Below are positions 15,517 to 22,764 of a DNA stretch of 64,000 nucleotides, one piece after another. The stretch comes from DATFVA01 sp963774455 (GTDB taxonomy: Bacteria; Bacteroidota; Ignavibacteria; Ignavibacteriales; Ignavibacteriaceae), in contig CAVZFD010000005.1 in NCBI GenBank assembly GCA_963774455.1, forward strand, positions 1,240,001-1,304,000, read 5' to 3'. The notes beneath the pieces are model-generated. The model saw nothing but the letters and a program-made list of their open reading frames with translations, was not told the DNA's origin and did not search any database. The translations under genes and the position numbers were made by a program. Position 1 is the stretch's first letter; each line of letters opens with the position of its first letter.

Positions 15517-17889
15517 ATGCATAATTTGATTACTGGTGATTTACTTTCACACTATACTGTACTGGTAAACACTGCCTTTTCTACTCCGCAGGAGTTACCT
15601 TTCAGAATTTGCGAATACCTGGTTGCTCAAATGGAATACCAGGCAGCTGTTTTCTTCACTCTAGATGAACAGAATAATTTTGTCTCACAGGGTAAAGCTG
15701 GAACTGCAAAAGATAACTTTGCAAAAAATACGGCTTTTCAATGCAGCGCCTGCCATGGAGTTAATGGTAGTGACCTGCCTGTGATCTTCAACAACATTGC
15801 TGAGTGCGAAATTCAGGCTGCAGAAAATGTTATATATGAAGGCTGCCTGTTTCTGAATATGAAGGAGAAGGGTAGAGTTCTCATAAAGGTTGCGAAGCAA
15901 ACTCCTTTTTCAAGAACCGATAAAGAAACGATAGAAAGTCTCGGTAAAGCATTAAGAGAGCTAATAATATTATGGAAAGATCGGTCCGGCGATGACGCTT
16001 TGAGTCTCAGTCAGGTAGTTACGGATATCGCCCACGAGCTCAGGACTCCAACGAACAGTATCCTGGGATTTGCCTCTTTGCTGAACGAAGATAATCTTTC
16101 GGCTTCACAGGCTGAGTATGTTTCAACCCTGAAAGAAAATGCCTTTAATCTGCTTACCCTTATAAATGATTTAATTGACCTGGCCAGATTAGAACAAAAA
16201 CAGGTGAAGAAAAACGTTAACAGTATTTCTATTTCTGACTTTCTTGAAGAAATCATAAAGGTATTTCAGCAAAAGGTCAATAGTGAAAAAATAGAGTTTA
16301 TGGTTAAGGTTGACAGCAGCGTTTCCTCCAAAGTTAAGATAGATACCCAAAAGGTTCGATATATACTTGTAAATATAATTACACAATCGCTTAGGATGAC
16401 CGAGAGCGGTAAAATAACAATTTCGGTTGGCATAACGCATGGAAACAATCTCAACATTAAAATATCAGATACCAGTCCCGGCATTCCTTCCGATAAACTT
16501 AAAAACCTATTCAAACCTTTTACCGCTGAATCACTTGAAAGCTCGCGATTTGGAAATGTATCAGGACTTGGATTATCGATTGCAAAAAAATATTCTGAGA
16601 TTCTAGGCGGACGAATCGATGCTTCAAGCAGTCTGGGCAAAGGAACAAATTACAACGTGGAGATACCGGTTGACCTGCATCAGACTGCCCATGTACCATC
16701 ATTTGAGCAGCAGATCAGTTCACTCCCCAAACCCGGTAAAAATAATCGTGTTCTTGTTGTGGAGGACGATTATGCAACCTCAAAGCTGCTGAGTAATTAT
16801 CTCACAAAGTGGGGTTATAACCCGGTAATAGTAAACTCAGCTGAACAGACACTGAAAATAATTGAGAAAGAAAATTTCCTATCCATCCTAATGGATATTG
16901 AACTTCCGGATTCCAATGGGTTTGAATTATTAAAGACTCTCAGGGAGCACAAATCCACAAAAAACACCCCGGTGATAGTCTGCTCGGTTGAGCCTGAACA
17001 GCAGAAAGCCTTCCTGATGGGAGCTGTTGAATATTTTGTTAAACCTATTAATTATAAGTTCCTTGTTGAGGTCCTTCAGAGTTATAAACTAAAAAGGGAT
17101 TCGAACATATTGATCGTTGATGATGATGTTCCTACGCTCAACCTTTTGAAGGAAGCGGTTGAACAATTAGGATTCAACGCAATAGCAGAAGCACATTCTT
17201 CAAAGGTTCCTGCTATGATCAATAATATGGACCTTGACCTTGCAATTATTGACCTTGAAATGCCGGAGATTAACGGCTATGAACTTATCAAACAGATTAA
17301 ATCAGATCACAGGTTCATAAAACTCCCGATTATCATTTATACCGGGAAAGAGAACTACAAGGATGAGCTTAAGAACATTGATGGTATGTTCGAGGAGCTG
17401 CTTCATAAAAGCAGTGTAAACATCGAAGAGCTTTCAGAAACTATTTCTTCAATGATTAACAGGTATGAAGAACCTGCGAAGCCGGAAGAAATAATGAACG
17501 AAAAAGATACCGTTAAAATACTCCTTGTTGAAGACTATAAACATTCACAGATAATTGTTACCAGGCTTCTGAAGAAAAACAGCTTTGAAGCTATTGTGGT
17601 TGTTGAAAACGGTGCTGAAGCGCTTGAACAGGTTAAAAAACAAAAGTTCCATCTTATACTTATGGATATGCAGATGCCTGTGATGAACGGATTTGAAGCA
17701 ACGGAAAAGATCAGGCAGCTTCCTGAATATAAGGATACCCCTATTATTGCTCTTACGGCTTTCGCTATGAAAGGCGACAGGGAAAAATGCCTTGAAGCCG
17801 GGGCTACCGATTACATTCCGAAACCAATCGACAGCCAGGAATTTATTGAAAAAGTAAAGCATTATACGGAAGCAAAGGTTCAGGTATAA
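15517..17889 (+). CDS. Cytoplasmic hybrid sensor histidine kinase with GAF-like sensor and three receivers
   Basis: 790 aa without signal peptide or membrane segments. A GAF-like sensor spans about 1-155 and carries C76-x2-C79-H80 (FQCSACHG) plus C97 and C110. HisKA has H173 in DIAHELRTPTNS. HATPase_c is at about 275-385. Three receivers follow with phospho-acceptors D460, D579 and D717. The catalytic domain departs from consensus: the N-box has N286 but Q290 where a second Asn is usual, and G1 reads DTSPG instead of DxGxG, while GLGLSIAKKY is normal. Reduced or altered kinase activity is possible. It is divergent from two receiver-cyclases, its likely partners. The sensed signal is unknown; the Cys/His cluster suggests metal or redox. 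Confidence 0.88.
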   Translation: MHNLITGDLLSHYTVLVNTAFSTPQELPFRICEYLVAQMEYQAAVFFTLDEQNNFVSQGKAGTAKDNFAKNTAFQCSACHGVNGSDLPVIFNNIAECEIQAAENVIYEGCLFLNMKEKGRVLIKVAKQTPFSRTDKETIESLGKALRELIILWKDRSGDDALSLSQVVTDIAHELRTPTNSILGFASLLNEDNLSASQAEYVSTLKENAFNLLTLINDLIDLARLEQKQVKKNVNSISISDFLEEIIKVFQQKVNSEKIEFMVKVDSSVSSKVKIDTQKVRYILVNIITQSLRMTESGKITISVGITHGNNLNIKISDTSPGIPSDKLKNLFKPFTAESLESSRFGNVSGLGLSIAKKYSEILGGRIDASSSLGKGTNYNVEIPVDLHQTAHVPSFEQQISSLPKPGKNNRVLVVEDDYATSKLLSNYLTKWGYNPVIVNSAEQTLKIIEKENFLSILMDIELPDSNGFELLKTLREHKSTKNTPVIVCSVEPEQQKAFLMGAVEYFVKPINYKFLVEVLQSYKLKRDSNILIVDDDVPTLNLLKEAVEQLGFNAIAEAHSSKVPAMINNMDLDLAIIDLEMPEINGYELIKQIKSDHRFIKLPIIIYTGKENYKDELKNIDGMFEELLHKSSVNIEELSETISSMINRYEEPAKPEEIMNEKDTVKILLVEDYKHSQIIVTRLLKKNSFEAIVVVENGAEALEQVKKQKFHLILMDMQMPVMNGFEATEKIRQLPEYKDTPIIALTAFAMKGDREKCLEAGATDYIPKPIDSQEFIEKVKHYTEAKVQV

Positions 17890-17965
17890 TATACTTTGTT
17901 ACTTTACATTGATCACACCATCAAACTTCCTTTTGGATTTAATATTCGTTTGAACCGGAAATTAT

Positions 17966-19423
17966 ATGATTAGCGAAAATATCAGGGTAAGGTTTGCGCC
18001 CAGTCCAACAGGCTATTTACATATCGGCGGATTAAGGACAGCTTTGTACAACTACCTGCTGGCCAGGCATAATGATGGTACATTTATACTTCGCATTGAG
18101 GATACAGATAGAAGCCGGTATGTAGAAGGTGCTGTCGAAAATCTGATTGAGGCATTGAAATGGTCGGGACTCGATTACGATGAAGGTCCCGATATTGGCG
18201 GCGAATATGGTCCATATATGCAGTCGCAGCGTCTTCATATATATAAAGAAAACACAGACTATTTAATTTCTGAAAAGAATGCATATTACTGTTTCTGTAC
18301 CCAGGAACGGCTAAACCAGGTGCGTGAGAAGTCTCAGAAAGAGGGACTTCAGCCAATGTATGATAAACACTGTCTGAATTTACCTGAAAGCGAAGTTCAG
18401 CAGAAGCTGACTGAAGGAATTCCGCATGTTGTAAGGTTAAACGTTGAACACGGAAAGCAGATTTTTCTAAAGGATGTTGTACGCGGAGAGGTTTCTTTTG
18501 ACAGCAGTATAATAGATGACCAGGTTCTGATAAAGAGCGACGGATATCCGACTTACCACCTTGCAAATGTTGTAGATGATCACCTTATGAAGATAACGCA
18601 TGTAATCCGAGGTGAAGAATGGCTGCCTTCAACTCCCAAACATATTCTCCTATACGACTATTTCGGATGGGAAAAACCGGTGTTTGCCCACCTCCCTCTC
18701 CTGCTTAATCCGGATAAATCAAAATTAAGCAAAAGGCAGGGCGATGTTGCTGTTGAAGACTATAGAAGTAAAGGATATCTGAAGGAAGCATTGGTCAATT
18801 TTGTGGCTTTGCTTGGATGGAACTTTGCGGATGATAAAGAATTTTACATGATGGATGAACTAATAGCAAAGTTTTCGCTCGAAGGAGTGAATAAAGCAGG
18901 TGCCGTATTTAACCTTGAAAAGCTGAACTGGCTGAATGCTGAGCACCTCCGGAGGAAGCCGCTTCCTGAATTGGTTTCCCTTCTGAGAGATGAACTGAAG
19001 CTGACAAAATATGGTACCTATGAGTATTCTGATGAATTCCTGGGATTGGTAATAGAGGCTATGAAGGAAAGAGTATCATTTATTAAGGAAATATCTGAAA
19101 AGGGATTTTACCTTTTTGAGGATCCAGCAGAGTATGATGAAGCAGTAGTAAAAAAAAGATGGAAAGCTGACTCTGCAGAACATCTGAAAATATTGGTTGA
19201 AGAATTTTCCAAACTAACTAAAAATCCGGGTAAGGAAGATTATGAGAATGCATTAAGGCAAACCGCTGAGAAGCTTGGAATCGGGACGGGTAAACTTATT
19301 CATCCTGTGCGGATCGCAGTTTCCGGTGTAGGTGGTGGTCCCGGCGTATTTGACATCCTATATATTATCGGTAAGGAAAAAACAATCAACCGGCTTAAGA
19401 GAGCAATAGAAAAGCTGGGATAA
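17966..19423 (+). CDS. gltX: Glutamate--tRNA ligase
   Basis: 485 aa, the usual length. It charges tRNA-Glu with glutamate using ATP. The class I signatures are present: the HIGH-type motif in FAPSPTGYLHIGGLRTAL near the N-terminus and the KMSKS-type KLSKRQGD at about 252-259. A C-terminal anticodon-binding region follows (HPVRIAVSG...GPGVFDIL). It is followed by glnS after 25 nt, probably in one transcript. Because a separate GlnRS exists, this enzyme is probably a discriminating GluRS, though the anticodon pocket cannot be judged by eye. Confidence 0.95.
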   Translation: MISENIRVRFAPSPTGYLHIGGLRTALYNYLLARHNDGTFILRIEDTDRSRYVEGAVENLIEALKWSGLDYDEGPDIGGEYGPYMQSQRLHIYKENTDYLISEKNAYYCFCTQERLNQVREKSQKEGLQPMYDKHCLNLPESEVQQKLTEGIPHVVRLNVEHGKQIFLKDVVRGEVSFDSSIIDDQVLIKSDGYPTYHLANVVDDHLMKITHVIRGEEWLPSTPKHILLYDYFGWEKPVFAHLPLLLNPDKSKLSKRQGDVAVEDYRSKGYLKEALVNFVALLGWNFADDKEFYMMDELIAKFSLEGVNKAGAVFNLEKLNWLNAEHLRRKPLPELVSLLRDELKLTKYGTYEYSDEFLGLVIEAMKERVSFIKEISEKGFYLFEDPAEYDEAVVKKRWKADSAEHLKILVEEFSKLTKNPGKEDYENALRQTAEKLGIGTGKLIHPVRIAVSGVGGGPGVFDILYIIGKEKTINRLKRAIEKLG

Positions 19424-19448
19424 AACATTTAATTATAGAAGAGTTTTT

Positions 19449-21167
19449 ATGGCTGAAAATACAAATAAAGGGATAGACGGCAACACTTTAGACAGGCTTC
19501 CCTCTCCCTCAAATTTCATTAAAGAAATAATAAATGAACACCTTGAAAACGGAAGATATAATCGTGTGCATACAAGGTTTCCCCCGGAACCGAACGGTTA
19601 TCTGCATATAGGACATGCGAAATCTATTTGTCTGAATTTCGGACTGGCAAAAGAATATGGGGGTTTATGCAATTTAAGATTTGATGATACCAACCCGGCA
19701 AAAGAGGATGTCGAATACGTTGATTCAATCAAAGAGGATATTAAATGGCTGGGCTTTGACTGGCAGGAAAGGCTGTACTTCGCGAGTGATTATTTCGAAA
19801 CACTCTATGAATATGCCGTAAAGCTTATTAAAAAGGGAAAAGCCTACGTCGATAGTTCTTCACCAGAAGGAATAAAAGATTCGCGCGGCACAACAACTCA
19901 ACCCGGTACAGAGAGTCCTTACAGAAATCGTCAGGTTGAAGAAAATCTTGATCTCTTTGCAAGAATGAAGAACGGTGAGTTTGATGAGGGGACACAGGTA
20001 TTGAGGGCAAAGATTGATATGTCATCTCCCAACATGCTGCTGCGTGATCCCATTATGTACAGGATCAGGAAAGTCGCCCATCACCGTACAGGCAATAAGT
20101 GGTGCATTTACCCGATGTACGACTGGGCTCATGGGCAATCTGACTCAATAGAGAAGATCACTCACTCTATCTGCACATTGGAATTTGAGGTTCACCGACC
20201 GTTATATGACTGGTTTATTAAGGAACTTGAAATCTTTGCACCGCAGCAGATTGAATTTGCGAGACTCAACCTTAGCTACACCATAATGAGCAAAAGGAAA
20301 CTGCTTACCCTGGTAACAGAAAAATATGTTAACGGGTGGGATGACCCGAGAATGCCGACAATATCAGGTTTCAGGAGACGAGGGTATACTCCGGAATCTA
20401 TAAGGTATTTCTCGGAAAGAGTAGGAGTAGCCAAAAGAGATAATACAATTGACGTTGCTTTACTGGAACACAGCCTTCGTGAAGATCTTAATAAAAGAGC
20501 AAAGCGTGTTATGGCTGTACTCAGACCCTTGAAAGTTACTTTGGTCAATTATCCCGAAGGAAAGACCGAAGAATTGGAAGCAGTAAATAATCCTGAAGAT
20601 GAAACAATGGGAACCCGGAAAATTTCTTTTTCAAGGGAACTTTACATCGAACAGGATGATTTTATGGAAAATCCTTCAAGGAAATTTTTCAGACTGTCAC
20701 CCGGGAATGAAGTCCGCCTCCGTTACGCATATATCATAAAATGTGAAGAAGTTATTAAAGACGAGAGCGGGAATGTAATTGAACTGAGGTGCAGCTATGA
20801 TCCTGAAACAAAGAGCGGTTCTTCAAGTCAGAGAAAAGTTAAAGGAACAATCCATTGGGTATCCTCAGCTAGCGCTATAAATGCTGAGGTAAGACTTTAT
20901 GACAGACTTTTTTCTGCCGAGGATCCTGAAGCTGATCCGGAAAGGGACTTCACAGAATTTATTAATCCCCATTCCCTTCAGGTAACAAGGGAAGCAAAAC
21001 TTGAACCGGGACTCGCAGAGGCGAAGCCTGGGGACAGGTTCCAGTTTGAACGTCTGGGGTATTTCTGCGTCGATTCAAAAGATTCAAGATCTGAAAATCT
21101 GGTCTTCAACAGGACTGTAACCCTTCGGGATACCTGGGCTAAAATAGAAAAACAGAACCTGAAATAA
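19449..21167 (+). CDS. glnS: Glutamine--tRNA ligase
   Basis: 572 aa, typical for bacterial GlnRS. The catalytic core has RFPPEPNGYLHIGHAKSI (HIGH) and the KMSKS variant IMSKRKL. The RFDDTNP segment and the C-terminal two-barrel anticodon-binding domain (RKISFSRELYIEQDDF, HWVSSASAINAEVRLYDRLF, GYFCVDSKDS) are intact. It attaches glutamine directly to tRNA-Gln, so the organism need not rely on the amidotransferase route. It is co-oriented with gltX and followed by a hairpin terminator and tRNA-Leu. Confidence 0.96.
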   Translation: MAENTNKGIDGNTLDRLPSPSNFIKEIINEHLENGRYNRVHTRFPPEPNGYLHIGHAKSICLNFGLAKEYGGLCNLRFDDTNPAKEDVEYVDSIKEDIKWLGFDWQERLYFASDYFETLYEYAVKLIKKGKAYVDSSSPEGIKDSRGTTTQPGTESPYRNRQVEENLDLFARMKNGEFDEGTQVLRAKIDMSSPNMLLRDPIMYRIRKVAHHRTGNKWCIYPMYDWAHGQSDSIEKITHSICTLEFEVHRPLYDWFIKELEIFAPQQIEFARLNLSYTIMSKRKLLTLVTEKYVNGWDDPRMPTISGFRRRGYTPESIRYFSERVGVAKRDNTIDVALLEHSLREDLNKRAKRVMAVLRPLKVTLVNYPEGKTEELEAVNNPEDETMGTRKISFSRELYIEQDDFMENPSRKFFRLSPGNEVRLRYAYIIKCEEVIKDESGNVIELRCSYDPETKSGSSSQRKVKGTIHWVSSASAINAEVRLYDRLFSAEDPEADPERDFTEFINPHSLQVTREAKLEPGLAEAKPGDRFQFERLGYFCVDSKDSRSENLVFNRTVTLRDTWAKIEKQNLK

Positions 21168-21234
21168 TTTGACTATGCATTCTTTGTTATCGTCACGTTG
21201 ATGTAACTATTATACGACATTTACTTGAAACTAA

Positions 21235-21267
21235 GTTCAAATACCCTGATATTTGAACCTCTTTTTT
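21235..21267 (+). terminator. Rho-independent terminator after glnS
   Basis: GTTCAAATA and TATTTGAAC form a perfect 9-bp stem with a 6-nt loop, followed by CCTCTTTTTT. It ends the gltX-glnS transcript just before tRNA-Leu. Confidence 0.7.
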
Positions 21268-21276
21268 GAATTCTTT

Positions 21277-21362
21277 GCCGAAGTGGCGGAATTGGTAGAC
21301 GCGCTGGACTCAAAATCCAGTGGGGCTCACACCTCGTGCCGGTTCGAGTCCGGCCTTCGGTA
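21277..21362 (+). tRNA. tRNA-Leu (anticodon CAA)
   Basis: 86-nt class II tRNA with a long variable arm. The acceptor GCCGAAG pairs with CTTCGGT (terminal G-T), with discriminator A. The D-arm is TGGCGGAATTGGTAGACGC, and the anticodon stem CTGGA/TCCAG encloses CTCAAAA (anticodon CAA). The variable arm is GTGGGGCTCACACCTCGT and the T-arm is GCCGGTTCGAGTCCGGC. CCA is not encoded. Its 3' end is the attachment site of the island that follows. Confidence 0.93.
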
Positions 21363-21364
21363 CA
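21349..21364 (+). repeat. Attachment site repeat, tRNA-side (att)
   Basis: The 16-bp TCCGGCCTTCGGTACA covers the 3' half of the T-stem, the acceptor 3' strand and two bases beyond. It recurs exactly, in the same orientation, at 29179-29194. This is the classic product of site-specific integration at a tRNA 3' end. Confidence 0.8.
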
Positions 21365-21474
21365 CCATCTCTCTAAAGCCTTGTAAAACAAGGTTTTATC
21401 TTTTTAAACACTAAAAAAAGTGTCAAATACGTACCAATTAGCTAATTTAGATCTAGGAATAATTAGGAATTTTT

Positions 21475-21837
21475 ATGAATATACCTGTAGTAAAAATATT
21501 TCCTCGCAAACGTAAAAAAGGAATTTCGTATGGTGTAGACTATATGTTAAATGGGACAAGAATAAGAGAAATAGTTGCACACGATAAAAAGAGTGCTGAA
21601 ATAATTCGAGGTAAAATCCAACAGGAATTAACTATGGGTATACATGGAATACGTCCTATTAATTCAAAAATTATTTCGTTAAAAGAATTGCTATCAAATT
21701 ATCTAAGCTCTAAAAAAGGCACTATTAGGCCATCAAGCTACAATAGGTACGTGAACTATTTTACCGTTTTCGAAAGATTTATGTATAAATATTTTACTGA
21801 TGCTTGTTCAGATATCTTTCTTAACGCCTGCTATTAA
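21475..21837 (+). pseudogene. Tyrosine recombinase (integrase), N-terminal fragment
   Basis: The 120 codons include only the arm-binding-like start (KIFPRKRKKGISYGVDYML) and the SAM-like core-binding region (ISLKELLSNYLSSKKGTIRPSSYNRYVNY). The catalytic domain with its R-H-R-Y residues is absent. Homology appears to stop near residue 105. The last codons run antisense into the truncated minus-strand pseudogene at 21808, marking a deletion junction around 21795-21810. Placement 112 bp downstream of tRNA-Leu is typical for the integrase of a tRNA-targeting element. It cannot encode an active recombinase. Confidence 0.75.
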
Positions 21838-22584
21838 AACAGCATCCCAGGAACTAAGCGGTTTTTTAGTTTCTGAAATAATTTTAAAAAGGTCGTCTTC
21901 TCCTAAATCTTTTATTGTTGGATTAAATTCTTTGCTGCGCTTGTACATCAATAACTCCTGACTATTGCCTTCCCTGATTATCCTAATTTTTCTAGGCTTA
22001 TCCATTAAGGTTGTATCTTCCTCAAATACTTTCATAACAGATTATAAAGAGTAGCCTGTTACATCGATATCATTTATTTGGACTATTTGATCACCTACTT
22101 TAATTGGCACACCTCGCCTGCCATAAGAAGGATAATTTGGAGAGACTTTGCGAACATAAATGCCGTCTGACAACTCCATAAGCGATATCCCCATCAAATA
22201 AGAATTTTTGTTTAGCCCGATAGATTTTTCTAATTCTTTAATTTCTTCATTCACTTTTTCTTTATCAGGTGCTTCGGGATACAGTTCAAGATATTTTTTT
22301 AATTCGGTTACTGCTTTTCCGGTACTTCCTTGCATTAAGGAGAGTGTCTTACCAAGAAAATAATGAACATCTGGATAGTCAGGTGCTAATTCAGCGGCTT
22401 GATTGAACAGAATCAATGCATTTTCGATATCCTGAGGCACTTTTGCAGATTCAAGCGCTGTAGTACCGTTAAGAATCTGATCCTTAATATTATCCGGAAT
22501 CTCCTGTTGTGCAAATGAAGGAATTACATTTATAATCAAAAATAAGATTATAAATATTAAACTACGTGTTTTATCTTTATACAT
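21808..22584 (-). pseudogene. TPR-PDZ exported protein, nonsense-interrupted and truncated paralogue
   Basis: The signal peptide, TPR region (AELAPDYPDVHYFLGKTLSL) and PDZ-like region (VRKVSPNYPSYG...VGDQIVQINDIDVTGYSL) match the start of the gene at 22765-24408. The frame meets TAA at 22042-22044. Aligning with the intact paralogue (YSIQDFYKL against YSL-stop-SVMKV) shows the stop replaces Gln, consistent with CAA to TAA. The same frame then continues with matching sequence (RIIREGNSQELLMYKRSKEF...DLGEDDLFKIISETKKPL) to 21808, where it breaks at the integrase junction before a thioredoxin domain would begin. The first 180 codons may still be translated as a short TPR-PDZ protein. Confidence 0.75.
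22250..22509 (-). repeat. 260-bp near-identical direct repeat, copy 1
   Basis: This stretch matches 24062-24321 at a constant offset of 1812 bp with only two differences (one C/T, one G/A), while the flanking parts of the same paralogous genes have diverged strongly. It encodes the signal-peptide end and TPR region. The pattern suggests recent gene conversion or recombination between the paralogues. Confidence 0.9.
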
Positions 22585-22596
22585 AAAAATCCTTAT

Positions 22597-22752
22597 CTAA
22601 TGATTAGCTATTTCTTTTACTATCTCGTAGAATAGTTTCTTATCCTACCTCAATATTTTATCGACTAATTTTTCATCTTTGTACAGATAGATTAAAGGAG
22701 TGTTGCTCACTTTGAATTCCTAAGCGGCGTAAATATTTTCATAAATGTTTGT
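22597..22752 (-). pseudogene. Relic of a thioredoxin-like domain
   Basis: Read on the minus strand, one frame gives ENIYAA-stop-EFKVSNTPLIYLYKDEKLVDKILR-stop-DKKLFYEIVKEIANH-stop. This aligns with the thioredoxin region of the adjacent intact protein (ENITLAKEFGISQTPVVYFY, then NDGKLFDKIIGYDGELLKKK). Two internal stops (one replacing the Lys of AKEF) and the lack of an N-terminal half show a decayed third copy. It is too short and broken to be expressed and shows the island once carried a tandem family of these proteins. Confidence 0.7.
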
Positions 22753-22764
22753 ATTAATAAATAG

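Noticed and set aside
18084..18566. Minus-strand 160-codon frame
   Set aside because: Antisense to gltX.
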